64,000 nt of DNA. It comes from Candidatus Hemicellulosilyticus sp. P3. GTDB taxonomy: Bacteria > Bacteroidota > Bacteroidia > Bacteroidales > P3. The stretch lies in assembly GCA_001543385.1 (NCBI GenBank), contig LPNH01000017.1:1-64000 (forward strand). Reading direction: 5' to 3'. Made by a program: the position numbers and the translations under genes. Positions within the stretch are counted from its first letter, which is position 1. Every line of letters begins with the position of its first letter. Below the pieces are notes generated by a model, which saw nothing but the letters and a program-made list of their open reading frames with translations, was not told where the DNA came from and made no database searches. Shown in pieces: positions 1 to 9,370 of the stretch.

Positions 1-1
1 C

Positions 2-208
2 ATTGCGGAAGTCGAGCGCAGAGCAAGCTCGCTTGCTTTGCCGAGATGCAGCAATGTCATCGAAGATAACGGCAAGGAGAAGGACCCCGAGACGGGCTTC
101 CTCTACTACGGCGCACGGTACCACTGGCCGGAGGTTTTTTTAAGAAAACAGAGCCATATACCACCTAATCGATATGAAGATGCAGGCCAATGCATTGTTT
201 TTAGTTGA
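2..208 (+). pseudogene. RHS repeat core fragment
   Basis: An open frame runs in from the left edge to a TGA at 206-208. Its middle reads NGKEKDPETGFLYYGARY, the signature of the RHS repeat-associated core domain, which normally ends the conserved core of large RHS/YD-repeat surface or toxin proteins. The residues before it do not look like the usual core, and the part after it is short (about 28 residues) with no toxin domain. I read it as a decayed 3' remnant, although the parent gene could continue to the left of the window. Confidence 0.6.
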
Positions 209-250
209 TGGCGTAGTTCCCAGCACTGTCAAAATGTCAGAAAAAAGCTG

Positions 251-258
251 TATCTTTG
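251..258 (+). promoter_or_regulatory. -7 promoter element for dnaG
   Basis: TATCTTTG matches the Bacteroidota -7 consensus TAnnTTTG exactly. It ends only 3 nt before the first ATG of dnaG, so the transcript would have almost no 5' leader. It also rules out the in-frame TTG at 256 as the start. Confidence 0.6.
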
Positions 259-261
259 CAC

Positions 262-2217
262 ATGATGATTGGACAGGAGACCATACAGCGCATACGTGAT
301 GCCGCCCGCATTGAGGAGGTTGTGGGCGAGTTTGTCACGCTCAAGAAGCGGGGCGCCTCCTTCCAGGCCTGTTGTCCGTTCCACAACGAGAAGACTCCCT
401 CATTTCATGTCAATCCGGCGCGCGGCATCTTCAAATGTTTCGGGTGTGGAGAAGCTGGCGATTCTGTCAGTTTCCTCATGAAGCATGAGCACTACAGCTA
501 TCCCGAGGCGCTGCGCTACCTTGCCCGGAAATACCACATTGAGATTGACGAAGAGCAGCCCTCCGAAGAGGAACGTCAGCGCCAGTCGGAGCGCGACGCC
601 CTCTTTCATCTCACTGAATTTGCCCAGCAATATTTCGCAGACATTCTTTATAATGACGAAGAAGGTCGGTCCGTAGGCCTCAGCTATCTCCATAGCCGCG
701 GTCTCACCGACGGGGTGATACGCAAATTCGGCTTGGGCTACTGCAAGGACGAGTGGACCGACTTCACCGACCATGCGCGTCGCAGCGGCTACTCTGACGA
801 AGTGTTGACTAAAACAGGCCTCACTGTTTTCAAGGAGGAGGCCGGCCGCGCCTACGACCGGTTCCGTGCCCGCGTCATGTTCCCCATCTTCAGTATCTCG
901 GGCCGTGTGCTCGGTTTCAGCGGCCGTGTGCTTACCTCCGGCAAACAGTCGGCCAAGTATGTCAACTCCCCCGAATCCGACATCTACACCAAGGGCAACA
1001 GCCTCTACGGCCTCTATCAGGCGCGACAGGCCATCAGCCGGCAGGACAAGTGCTACCTTGTTGAAGGCAATGTCGACGTTGTATCCATGTTCATGTCCGG
1101 TGTTGAAAACACGGTGGCTTCCTGCGGCACTGCCCTCACCACGCAGCAGATACGTCTCATCAAGCGTTACACCACCCATGTCACCGTCCTCTACGACGGT
1201 GACGCCGCCGGTATCAAAGCCACCCTCAAAGCCGTCGACCTGCTCTTTGCCGAGGGTATGCACGTCCGCATGGTGCTCTTCCCCGACGGCGACGACCCCG
1301 ACAGTTACGCACAGAAATACGGCAGCGAGCAGCTGCAGCGCTACCTGGCCGAACATGAGGAGAACTTCCTGCTCTACCGTATGCGTGTCGCCGGCGATGA
1401 GATCCGACGCGATCCCATCCGCAAAGCCGAGTTGGAAAACGCCATAGTCCACAGCATCGCCCTTGTCCCCGATCCGCTTGAACGCAGCGAATATGTGGTC
1501 CAATGTGCCTCAATTTTCGCTGTTTCCGATCAGACCCTGACGACCTTGGTGGCCAAGGCCATCGCCCGGCAGCGACAGCAGCCGTCCCAGGCCGCCCCCG
1601 CCGTCACCACGGGTCCGGATGGCCCGTCTGTCGTCTCCGAAACGCCGTCACCGATCCAAGACGGTGCATCGGCGCCGCAGCAGGCGGCGCCCGTCGGCGA
1701 AGTCAGCCCCCAGGAGCACAAACTCATCTCCCTGCTTGTCTGCCACGGCCATCAATCCATACCGGCCGGGCGTGTCGCCGATCTGATTGTCAAGGATCTT
1801 GAAGACGACGAGCTCCAGTTTGACCACCCTGTGCTGCAGCGCATCTTCAACCTCTTCCAGCAGGCTTTGCAGGCCGGCCAGCCCTTGCCCGACGCCAATT
1901 TCTTCGCCCGTACCGATGATACGGCAATGCGCAACATGGCGCTTGAAATGCTGATGTCCGGCTACACCATCAGTCCGCGTTGGAAGGACAAGCACATCTA
2001 CGTGCCCACCCCCGAAGAACGCCTTGCCGCCGATGTTGTCGAGTCCGTCTTGTCCTTTAAGGCACGCAAGGTGGAGCAGCGGATGCAGTCTGTCGATATG
2101 CAGCTAAAGACCTGTACCGACGAAGAGGTCATGTTCCAGCTCCTTGCCGAAAAGAATGAACTGAAGAAGCTGCATATCGCCATCGGCCACGGCGCCCTGC
2201 ATCGGATCATAACCTGA
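262..2217 (+). CDS. dnaG: DNA primase DnaG
   Basis: Synthesises RNA primers at the replication fork. The N-terminal CHC2 zinc finger is visible (CPFH near residue 40, then CFGC near 60). It is followed by the primase core and a TOPRIM fold with LVEGNVDVVSM (about residue 270) and YDGDAAG (about 315). A low-complexity Pro/Ala linker leads to a C-terminal DnaB-interaction region. About 650 residues is normal for the family. The start is one of two adjacent ATGs (262 or 265), because homologues begin with MI-x-x-E-T-hydrophobic-x-R-I. A sigma-54-type regulator follows 62 nt downstream on the same strand. Confidence 0.97.
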   Translation: MMIGQETIQRIRDAARIEEVVGEFVTLKKRGASFQACCPFHNEKTPSFHVNPARGIFKCFGCGEAGDSVSFLMKHEHYSYPEALRYLARKYHIEIDEEQPSEEERQRQSERDALFHLTEFAQQYFADILYNDEEGRSVGLSYLHSRGLTDGVIRKFGLGYCKDEWTDFTDHARRSGYSDEVLTKTGLTVFKEEAGRAYDRFRARVMFPIFSISGRVLGFSGRVLTSGKQSAKYVNSPESDIYTKGNSLYGLYQARQAISRQDKCYLVEGNVDVVSMFMSGVENTVASCGTALTTQQIRLIKRYTTHVTVLYDGDAAGIKATLKAVDLLFAEGMHVRMVLFPDGDDPDSYAQKYGSEQLQRYLAEHEENFLLYRMRVAGDEIRRDPIRKAELENAIVHSIALVPDPLERSEYVVQCASIFAVSDQTLTTLVAKAIARQRQQPSQAAPAVTTGPDGPSVVSETPSPIQDGASAPQQAAPVGEVSPQEHKLISLLVCHGHQSIPAGRVADLIVKDLEDDELQFDHPVLQRIFNLFQQALQAGQPLPDANFFARTDDTAMRNMALEMLMSGYTISPRWKDKHIYVPTPEERLAADVVESVLSFKARKVEQRMQSVDMQLKTCTDEEVMFQLLAEKNELKKLHIAIGHGALHRIIT

Positions 2218-2279
2218 CAAATGCCTGCCCGCCGATTCCCCCAATAATAACAACAACCCTCAACCAACCGCTATTCACC

Positions 2280-3569
2280 TTGGACCTTCAAACTCTCAAA
2301 AACCGTTACGACATCATCGGCAATGACGGAAAACTCCTCATAGCCCTCAACAAAGCCATCCAGGTGGCCGCAACCGACCTCAGCATTCTCATCACCGGAG
2401 AGAGCGGAGTGGGCAAAGATGTCTTCTCCCGCATCATCCACGACAACTCCTTGCGCAAGCATGCCCACCAAGGCAAGGGGCTTATCTCGGTCAACTGCGG
2501 AGCCATCCCCGAAGGGACCATCGAAAGCGAGCTTTTCGGTCACGTCAAAGGCGCCTTCACCGGTGCCGACAAAGACCGGCGCGGTTATTTCGAGGAGGCC
2601 GACGGCGGCACCATTTTTCTTGACGAGATTGGCGAGTTGCCCTTGTCCATGCAGGTCAAGCTGCTTCGTGTGCTTGAAAACGGGGAGATCATCCCTGTCG
2701 GATCTTCCGTCTCGCGCAAGGTCAACGTCCGTATCGTCGCCGCCACCAATGTCGACATACTGGCGGCCGTGCGCAACGGACGTTTTCGCGACGACCTCTA
2801 CTACCGCCTCAACCAGATCTCCATCTACATCCCGCCCTTGCGGGAGCGCCGTGACGACATACCCCTGCTCTTCCGCAAATTCTCGTCCGACGTGGCCGAG
2901 AAATACAAGATGCCCCCCATCTTCCTGACCGACGACGCGCGAAGCTACCTCATGGGCTATCCGTGGTACGGCAACATCCGCGAACTCAAAAACCTCACCG
3001 AGCAGATTGCCGTCGTCGAGACCGAACGCACCATCACCCGCTCCATCCTGCAAAACTACCTCAGCTATGTGCCCGAAGAAAAAATGCCGGCCGTTGTCGA
3101 AGGGCAGAGCGCATTCAACCCCGCCGCCATTTCAGACCGCGAACTGCTGCTGAAAGCGCTCTCCATGGGGCAGATGATTAACGAGATGCGTTCAGAAATC
3201 AACGAACTGCGCCAAGCTCTGACCCAGCTGGCCCACGGCGGCTCCTTGATACACGGCGGCGAGGCATCGCGCATCGACAACCCGGTCTCCAACCTCCCCG
3301 TTGCCGATCCGGCCGCCGGACACGATGCGGCGACTGTGCCCGTGCCGGCCTACAACCCTGTCGACGGCGGCTCCCGATCCGCAGAGCCCGATGAAGAATT
3401 CCAATACTCCGAAGTTATCGAAGACGAGCCGCTTGCCCTCGACGAGCGTGAGCGACGGGCCATAATGCTGGCCCTTGACCGGCACAAAGGCAACCGGAGG
3501 CTGGCCGCACAGGAGCTCCGGATATCCGAGCGCACCCTTTATCGTAAAATCAAAGAATATAACATCTAA
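2280..3569 (+). CDS. Sigma-54 interaction domain transcriptional activator
   Basis: AAA+ bacterial enhancer-binding protein with Walker A GESGVGKD (residues 40-47), the sigma-54 contact loop GAFTGA (91-96) and Walker B TIFLDEIGE (about 111-119). A Fis-type helix-turn-helix lies at the C terminus (NRRLAAQELRISERTLYRKI). There is no N-terminal receiver or sensor domain; the AAA+ core begins almost at residue 1, so activity is not controlled by phosphorylation in cis. The start is a TTG at 2280, placed there because homologues begin MD-[LI]-Q just before the core. The residues between core and HTH (about 300-390) look like a linker. Target genes cannot be inferred. Confidence 0.9.
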   Translation: MDLQTLKNRYDIIGNDGKLLIALNKAIQVAATDLSILITGESGVGKDVFSRIIHDNSLRKHAHQGKGLISVNCGAIPEGTIESELFGHVKGAFTGADKDRRGYFEEADGGTIFLDEIGELPLSMQVKLLRVLENGEIIPVGSSVSRKVNVRIVAATNVDILAAVRNGRFRDDLYYRLNQISIYIPPLRERRDDIPLLFRKFSSDVAEKYKMPPIFLTDDARSYLMGYPWYGNIRELKNLTEQIAVVETERTITRSILQNYLSYVPEEKMPAVVEGQSAFNPAAISDRELLLKALSMGQMINEMRSEINELRQALTQLAHGGSLIHGGEASRIDNPVSNLPVADPAAGHDAATVPVPAYNPVDGGSRSAEPDEEFQYSEVIEDEPLALDERERRAIMLALDRHKGNRRLAAQELRISERTLYRKIKEYNI

Positions 3570-3619
3570 CCTCCAGCGCCCGTTTTCGGGGCCACCCCTC
3601 TGTCCGAATCCTGCAGACG

Positions 3620-4891
3620 GTGCCTGCGGTCACCGTCCAATCAACGCCGCCTGTCTTGAACACAAATGACATCCATATCGACCTGCCTGCCTCCAAAAGC
3701 CTCAGCAACCGATGGCTCATCATGAATCATCTGCACGGCAGGCCCTACCAGTTGCGCGGTCTCTCTACTTGCGACGACACGCGACTGTTGCACAATCTCT
3801 TACAGCAGCTTGCCCGTGGCGGCAACACACCTTACCACTGTGCCGCCTCCGGCACCGTGGCGCGTTGCATGATGGTTTTGCTCGCTGTCACGCCCGGTGA
3901 GCATCTGCTTACCGGCGACAGCCGTCTGATGCAGCGTCCCATGGCAGAACTAATCGATGCCTTGAACGGCATGGGGTTCGACATCCGTCCGACTGTGCGG
4001 CAGGGTTTCCTCCCGGTTCGTATCAAGTGCGCGGCGCCGCGGCGCAAGATGGCCTTCGTCGACCCGTCGCGCAGCAGCCAGTTTGTCTCGTCATTGCTCT
4101 TGCTGGCGCCCGAGTTGCCCGATGGCATGACCTTGGTGATGACCCAGCGTCCCGCTTCGCGCCCTTATATTGAAATGACCTGTAGTCTGTTAGAGTCGGT
4201 TGGCATATCCGTCACCCTGAGCCGTAACGGGCGTGTGTATACGGTCAATCCACGTGAAGGACGTCCACGGGCACGCGCCGTCACCATCGAATCCGACTGG
4301 AGTGCCGCCTCTTTTTTCATGTCCGCGGCGGCGTTGCTTCCAGGGCGGCGGCTTCGACTCAAAGGGCTGGAGCTGCCCTCCTTGCAGGGCGACAGTGCCG
4401 CCGTCGACTTCTTTGCCCCCCTTGGTGTAGTGTCGCGGCTGGTCCGCTCCCCCTACAAAGGCCGTCCGTCGTCCGTCACGGTCGAGGGCGCCGGGCCTGT
4501 CCCCCGTCTCTATCGAGCCTCCTTTGTCGACCAGCCAGACCTCTTTCCCGCCGTGGCGGTCACATGCGCTGCATTGGGTGTCAACGCTCATCTGCGTGGC
4601 ATCGACAACCTGTCTCTCAAAGAGTCGGACCGCGTAGAGGCTATATATAGCCAACTGTCGGCCATGGGCTGTCGCATCACCCTCTCAAAAAACGTGATAC
4701 ACCTCCATCCCTCGCGGCTGCACCCCGTTGACAGCATCGACACCTTTGGCGATCATCGCATCGCCATGGCGTTCGCCCCTTTGCTGCTCCGCTACCCTGA
4801 AATGACCATTTTGCATCCCGAGGTTGTCACCAAATCCTTCCCGGACTTCTGGGCTCAATTTGAACGGGTCCGCCGGGCAATCATCGCCTGA
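3620..4891 (+). CDS. aroA: 3-phosphoshikimate 1-carboxyvinyltransferase (EPSP synthase)
   Basis: Sixth step of the shikimate pathway: joins shikimate-3-phosphate and phosphoenolpyruvate. The family motifs occur in order: LPASKSLSNR (near residue 25), SGTVARCM (about 77), SSQFVSSLLLLAP, SDWSAASFFM, KESDRVEAI and GDHRIAMAFAPL. Length is 423 residues, normal. The start is probably the GTG at 3620; no ATG precedes the substrate-binding LPASKS motif by a suitable distance. The gene ends 4 nt before the miaA ATG, so the two are translationally linked. Confidence 0.95.
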   Translation: MPAVTVQSTPPVLNTNDIHIDLPASKSLSNRWLIMNHLHGRPYQLRGLSTCDDTRLLHNLLQQLARGGNTPYHCAASGTVARCMMVLLAVTPGEHLLTGDSRLMQRPMAELIDALNGMGFDIRPTVRQGFLPVRIKCAAPRRKMAFVDPSRSSQFVSSLLLLAPELPDGMTLVMTQRPASRPYIEMTCSLLESVGISVTLSRNGRVYTVNPREGRPRARAVTIESDWSAASFFMSAAALLPGRRLRLKGLELPSLQGDSAAVDFFAPLGVVSRLVRSPYKGRPSSVTVEGAGPVPRLYRASFVDQPDLFPAVAVTCAALGVNAHLRGIDNLSLKESDRVEAIYSQLSAMGCRITLSKNVIHLHPSRLHPVDSIDTFGDHRIAMAFAPLLLRYPEMTILHPEVVTKSFPDFWAQFERVRRAIIA

Positions 4892-4895
4892 CCCC

Positions 4896-5789
4896 ATGAA
4901 AACCCTCCACGTCGTCATCGGTCCCACTGCAGCCGGCAAGACAGCCTATGCTGTCCGGTTGGCCCTTCAGTTGCACACCGAGATTCTTTCCTGCGATTCG
5001 CGGCAATTCTACCGCGAACTGCGTATCGGCGTGGCGCGTCCCGAGCCCGATGAGCTGGCTGCGGTGCCGCATCATTTCATCGCCTGTCGCTCCATCATGC
5101 AGCCATATAACGTCTACGACTTCGAACAGGATGCCTTGCTGCTGCTTGAGCGGCTGTTTCAGCGCGTCGACCATGTCGTGGCGGTGGGGGGCAGCGGGCT
5201 TTACATCGATGCACTCTGCCACGGTGTCTCGCCCATGCCGTCGCCGTCGCCGTCGCTTCGCTCCGGACTGCAGCTACGGTTCCGCACCGAGGGTGTCGAG
5301 GCGATGTATCGCTGGCTGTCCCGCCTCGACCCGGACTACGCTGCACGTGTCGATGCCCGCAATCCGGTCCGTATACAACGTGCACTCGAGGTTTGTCTGA
5401 CGGCTGGACGTCCCTATAGCCGCATACTTGCCGAGCGGCAGCCGGCTCCCCGTCCCTTTGCCTTGTGCTGTCATGCCGTTGACTGCGACAGCGTCACGCT
5501 GCGGCGTCGCATTGACGACCGCGTCGACCGCATGATGCGCGACGGACTGGTACAGGAGGCCCGCAGCCTGGAGCCGCTCTGGCGCGAACGGCATCCGCAG
5601 CCGCTCAACACGGTGGGCTATAAAGAGTTTTACACACCGCTGCCCGACAGCTCCAACCCCTCCGCCCCACACAGCATTGCGTCGTGGATCAAACTCAACA
5701 CTTGGCATTACGCACGCAAACAGCGCACCTGGTTCCGGAAATACATTCAACAGGCCGAAATAACACAGTGCCGGGTTCCTGATGCTTAG
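4896..5789 (+). CDS. miaA: tRNA dimethylallyltransferase
   Basis: Transfers a dimethylallyl group to A37 of tRNAs reading UNN codons. P-loop GPTAAGKT at residues 9-16, followed by SCDSRQFYRELRIGVARP (DSRQ-type tRNA contact), GGSGLYIDAL and the YARKQRTWFRK C-terminal motif. 297 residues. The ATG at 4896 is chosen because it places the P-loop at the usual distance. The stop codon (5787-5789) directly abuts the stop of the convergent cca gene, with no intergenic DNA. Confidence 0.96.
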   Translation: MKTLHVVIGPTAAGKTAYAVRLALQLHTEILSCDSRQFYRELRIGVARPEPDELAAVPHHFIACRSIMQPYNVYDFEQDALLLLERLFQRVDHVVAVGGSGLYIDALCHGVSPMPSPSPSLRSGLQLRFRTEGVEAMYRWLSRLDPDYAARVDARNPVRIQRALEVCLTAGRPYSRILAERQPAPRPFALCCHAVDCDSVTLRRRIDDRVDRMMRDGLVQEARSLEPLWRERHPQPLNTVGYKEFYTPLPDSSNPSAPHSIASWIKLNTWHYARKQRTWFRKYIQQAEITQCRVPDA

Positions 5790-7241
5790 TCACTGCTCCA
5801 CCGGCTTCAGCCCCATCTCGGCAGCCTTGTCCAGCATCATCTGCCATGCGGCGTTGCGCTCGTTGGGTATCACGCCGTCAAGAATGGCATCCTTGATGGC
5901 ATCCTTGATGATGCCTATCTCATGGCATGGCGCCAGGCCGAAAGCCTCCATAATGTCGTTGCCCGACACCGGCGGCTGGAAATTGCGTATGCGGTCCTTC
6001 TCTTCCAGCTCCACCAGTTTCTGCCGTACAATTTGAAAATTCTTCATATACCGGCGCACTTTCTCCTCGTTTTTTGATGTGATGTCGGCTTCGCAGAGCG
6101 TCATCAGGTCGTCGATGTCGTCGCCGGCGTCAAAGAGCAGCCGCCGCACAGCCGAGTCGGTGACCATATCCTCCGACAGGATAATCGGGCGCAGATGCAA
6201 CAACACCAGCTTCTCCACATAATGCATCTTGCCGTCCAGCGGCATTCTCAGCCGGCCGAAAATCTTGCGCACCATGCGGCTGCCGCGCACCTCGTGGCCG
6301 TGAAATGTCCAGCCCAGCCGCTCGTCGTAACGCTTGGTGGCCGGTTTGCCAATGTCGTGCAGCAGTGCCGCCCAGCGGAGCCACAGATCCGTGCTTCGGG
6401 TCGACACATGGTCCACCACCTCCAGCGTGTGGTAGAAGTTGTCCTTGTGACCGCGGCCATCCACCGTCTCCACACCCTTCAACGCGGCGAACTCCGGGAA
6501 AATAATCGCCAGCAAACCACATTTATGAAGCAGTTTGAACCCGGTCGACGGAGTGGGGGAGAGCACAATCTTGTTCAGTTCCACCGTGATGCGTTCCGTC
6601 GATACAATCCGTATCCGGTCGGCGTTTCGGCCGATGGCCTCAAACGTGCGATCCTCAATGCGGTATTGCAGCTGTGCGGCGAATCGTATGGCCCGCATCA
6701 TACGCAGCGGGTCGTCACTGAACGTAATGTCCGGATCCATCGGTGTGCGTATGATGCCGGCATCCAGGTCTCTGATGCCGCCAAACGGGTCCGTAAGCAT
6801 CCCGAAACGTTCTGCATTCAGCGACACCGCCATGGCGTTGATAGTGAAGTCACGTCGGTTTTGGTCGTCGGCCAGTGTCCCGTTTTCCACAATCGGTTTG
6901 CGGCTCTCATGGCGGTAGCTTTCACGCCGCGCCCCCACAAACTCTATCTGCCAGCGTCGCTTGTCATAGTGATAAACAAACGATGCCGTGCCGAAATTTT
7001 TGAAGACCGACACCGATGTTTTGCGCCGGTCCCCTTCGGGCCGTGCCGCGTCGACAGCGGCGGCGCTGGCCTCGGCCAATTCAATGCCGCTGCCTACGCA
7101 GACTATATCAATGTCAGTGCAGTCCCGCTGCAGGAAATAGTCGCGCACCACACCGCCCACGGCATAAGCTTCAATGCCCATGCTGTCTGCCACATGGCCC
7201 ACAATGCGGTAGATCGGGTTGACCAGCTGTACATCCATCAT
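5790..7241 (-). CDS. cca: CCA tRNA nucleotidyltransferase / poly(A) polymerase family, HD domain
   Basis: Class II nucleotidyltransferase that adds or repairs the CCA end of tRNA. The N-terminal catalytic core shows GGVVRDYFL and the metal-binding TDIDIV (near residue 40), then RRDFTINAMA and DPLRMMRAIRFAAQL. An HD phosphohydrolase domain follows, with LLHDIGKP near residue 295. 483 residues fits the HD-containing bacterial group. The C-terminal part contains a perfect 12-bp tandem duplication giving KDAIKDAI. It is the last gene of the long minus-strand run starting near 14.4 kb. Confidence 0.94.
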   Translation of the reverse strand: MMDVQLVNPIYRIVGHVADSMGIEAYAVGGVVRDYFLQRDCTDIDIVCVGSGIELAEASAAAVDAARPEGDRRKTSVSVFKNFGTASFVYHYDKRRWQIEFVGARRESYRHESRKPIVENGTLADDQNRRDFTINAMAVSLNAERFGMLTDPFGGIRDLDAGIIRTPMDPDITFSDDPLRMMRAIRFAAQLQYRIEDRTFEAIGRNADRIRIVSTERITVELNKIVLSPTPSTGFKLLHKCGLLAIIFPEFAALKGVETVDGRGHKDNFYHTLEVVDHVSTRSTDLWLRWAALLHDIGKPATKRYDERLGWTFHGHEVRGSRMVRKIFGRLRMPLDGKMHYVEKLVLLHLRPIILSEDMVTDSAVRRLLFDAGDDIDDLMTLCEADITSKNEEKVRRYMKNFQIVRQKLVELEEKDRIRNFQPPVSGNDIMEAFGLAPCHEIGIIKDAIKDAILDGVIPNERNAAWQMMLDKAAEMGLKPVEQ

Positions 7242-7259
7242 TCAAACAAGCACTGTGAG

Positions 7260-7970
7260 TTACCGGTCGTATTGCTGGGTGGAGATAAGATTGGCCTGCT
7301 CGTCGTACAGCTCCCAAGCCCCCACACGTGTCCCGAGGCGATACTGTCCGCGGTAGTAAGGCACCCCGTTCTCCCGGTACACCGTATAGGTGCCGTTCTC
7401 CTTGCCTCCGGTAAAGGTGGCCTCGGTCTGCAGCTGTCCGTTGGAAAAATAAAACTGCCACAGCCCTTCCCGTTGCCCGTTGACCATCGAGCCTTGACAG
7501 CGCAACATACCGGTGCTGTAGAACTGCCGTATCGTCATCGTCGAGTCGTGGTAAAAATACACCGTGGCCGGGTTCTCCACTTCCCCCAGTTCCACCACGC
7601 GCACCGAATCCACCGCGTCAAGATAGCTTGCCCCTTCGCGTGTATAGAAGTGCCACACACCGCCTTGCGGATGCGTGGCGTCAAACTTTCCGCGGGCAAA
7701 CAGCCGGCCGTTGTCGTGATAGAAGCTCCATTCGCCGTCGGGTGCCGTGCCCTGCGCTGTATAAAACTTCTCACACTGCAGCTCTCCGTTCTCATAATAA
7801 CGCCGTTCGGCTATCTTGACCGCCTTGCCTTCCTTGCCCCGCATCACATATACAATCTGCGGGCTGCCGTCCGGCCAGTTGGCCACAACCTTTTCCGTGT
7901 CGTGATTACATGCTGTCACCGCCAGGGCCGTCAAAACCGTTGTCAAAAAAAATCTTCTTTTCATGTCCAA
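7260..7970 (-). CDS. Lipoprotein with MORN-type (YwqK-like) repeats
   Basis: Begins with a lipoprotein signal: KRRFF, a hydrophobic stretch, then lipobox LAVTAC with Cys near residue 21. The mature part has repeated F/Y-Y-x-N-G-x-L-x-x-x-G units (for example YYENGELQCE, FYHDNGRLFARG, YFSNGQLQTEA, YRENGVPYYRGQY), the MORN variant of YwqK-family proteins. These are often annotated as antitoxins, with little evidence. It is most likely a periplasmic or outer-membrane lipoprotein. The start may be the first Met or the third residue. It sits 24 nt after DUF2490 and 18 nt before cca in one operon-like run. Confidence 0.75.
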   Translation of the reverse strand: MDMKRRFFLTTVLTALAVTACNHDTEKVVANWPDGSPQIVYVMRGKEGKAVKIAERRYYENGELQCEKFYTAQGTAPDGEWSFYHDNGRLFARGKFDATHPQGGVWHFYTREGASYLDAVDSVRVVELGEVENPATVYFYHDSTMTIRQFYSTGMLRCQGSMVNGQREGLWQFYFSNGQLQTEATFTGGKENGTYTVYRENGVPYYRGQYRLGTRVGAWELYDEQANLISTQQYDR

Positions 7971-7994
7971 TTGATTATTTAATATTATGTTGAT

Positions 7995-8699
7995 TCAAAA
8001 ACAATATCCCAATCCTGCCATATACAGCGTCTCCGGATTCGCCATACCTTGCTCCCGCGCGTGCCGCAGATAGAGTTCGACGCTGTTGCGCCGCCCTATC
8101 CGGTATTCCGTCCCCAGCTGAGTGCGCCACTCATCGATGGTGTTACGGTTGTTCAGCCGGGTGAAGCATTCCTCCGAGAGGTAGAATGACCAGGGGCTCG
8201 TTTTGTCATTGTAGCTTACCTTCAGCCGGTTGCGCAGATGGTCCTTATGTGTGTGCTTGTCAGTTCGATACGTATGTTGATACATCAACCTGTAATGCAA
8301 TTGTACAACTCCCAGTGACTGAGAGGCGGACATCCGCAATTTGACGCGGTGGCGGTTGTAGTTCGCACCCTTGAAATTGTCCTTGTTGACAAACACATAC
8401 GACATCCCCGCCGAGAGTTTTCCGCCGTAAGGTTTCAGCCGGCGCTGTAGCAGTCGCTGGTCGAAGCCGATCTCTGTCGCCGATCGGCGATATCGGCGGC
8501 TGTTGTCCGCCAGCCGTACCGACTCGCTGAGCGACAGCTTTCCGCCTTTGGTCACATTCCGTTCCCACGACAGGCTGTACTCCGTGCCGAAATCCTCCGT
8601 CTGCGCGGTCGTGCGCAGCGGCAGCAGGCACAGCAGCAGCCACAGCCCCGCTATTCGGTGCCCTTGTACTTGACGATATGGTCGATGGTCGATTCGCAT
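7995..8699 (-). CDS. DUF2490 outer-membrane beta-barrel protein
   Basis: A signal peptide ending TTAQ (about residue 33) precedes roughly 200 residues of alternating polar/hydrophobic strands ending in a C-terminal aromatic (GLGYCF). That matches the DUF2490 family of small outer-membrane barrels. The start overlaps the 3' end of the DUF4956 gene by 49 nt, so the two are translationally coupled. Function is not known. The linkage to VTC and DUF4956 genes suggests an envelope role. Confidence 0.75.
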   Translation of the reverse strand: MRIDHRPYRQVQGHRIAGLWLLLCLLPLRTTAQTEDFGTEYSLSWERNVTKGGKLSLSESVRLADNSRRYRRSATEIGFDQRLLQRRLKPYGGKLSAGMSYVFVNKDNFKGANYNRHRVKLRMSASQSLGVVQLHYRLMYQHTYRTDKHTHKDHLRNRLKVSYNDKTSPWSFYLSEECFTRLNNRNTIDEWRTQLGTEYRIGRRNSVELYLRHAREQGMANPETLYMAGLGYCF

Positions 8700-9370
8700 T
8701 GTCCTGGCAGAGGGCGATAAGTTACTTTCAAATAGGCGGTGTCTTTCAAAAAATTGATATGTCCCACCTCGGCTTTGACAATATCCAGTCCGGTGCGCTC
8801 GTGCAAGTCCGCCAGCATCTCCTCGTAGCGTTGCGGCTTGATGAGCTCAATCTTGTCATACAATATCATCTTGCTCGCACTGTGGCTCTTCTTCAGCGCA
8901 CCTTCCAGCAGCCATGTCACCAGGATGATGAGCACGTTGGTGACAGCCAGTGCGGCATAGCTGGCCGTCATGCCGAACCCGTTGATGATCGATGTGCCGA
9001 TGATAATGAAGAGATACGTCATTTCCCGGATTGGCACCGTCTCCGTCCGGTAACGTATCATGCCGAATATGGCGAAAAGCCCCAATGCAAATCCAATCTC
9101 GATGCTCAGGTTCTGCAGCAGGAACAGCAGCAGGAAAATTGTGACACTGAACATCATGAAGGTGAAATAGTAATCCTTGCGATGGCTTTTGCGGTAATAC
9201 AGGAAATGTGTCAGCACCCAGCATACCAGCAGGTTGAACACAAACAAGATAAGGAGTTTCCACATATTCTCCGGGTCGAAAACCGGGATGCCCAGAAAAT
9301 CGAAATCCAATCCTTTGCCGCCAAACTCTGCGGCAATAGCGGGGTCAAAAGTCTGCTGTAGCAAGTTCAT
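8651..9370 (-). CDS. DUF4956 membrane protein
   Basis: Integral membrane protein with about four helices: MWKLLILFVFNLLVCWVL, the FMMFSVTIFLLLFLL region, the GTSIINGFGMTASY region and VTNVLIILVTWLL. A cytoplasmic C-terminal domain of about 80 residues follows. The central GLFAIFGMIRYRTETVPIREMTYL is the hallmark of DUF4956. This family regularly neighbours VTC-domain polyphosphate polymerases and is thought to be their membrane partner; that role is inferred from gene context. Its start overlaps the end of the VTC gene by 26 nt. Confidence 0.88.
   Translation of the reverse strand: MNLLQQTFDPAIAAEFGGKGLDFDFLGIPVFDPENMWKLLILFVFNLLVCWVLTHFLYYRKSHRKDYYFTFMMFSVTIFLLLFLLQNLSIEIGFALGLFAIFGMIRYRTETVPIREMTYLFIIIGTSIINGFGMTASYAALAVTNVLIILVTWLLEGALKKSHSASKMILYDKIELIKPQRYEEMLADLHERTGLDIVKAEVGHINFLKDTAYLKVTYRPLPGQCESTIDHIVKYKGTE

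Noticed and set aside
6195..7982. 595-codon plus-strand open frame opposite cca and the MORN lipoprotein
   Set aside because: It is the antisense of two well-supported genes in GC-rich DNA, has a His/Gln/Val-rich composition and no family match.
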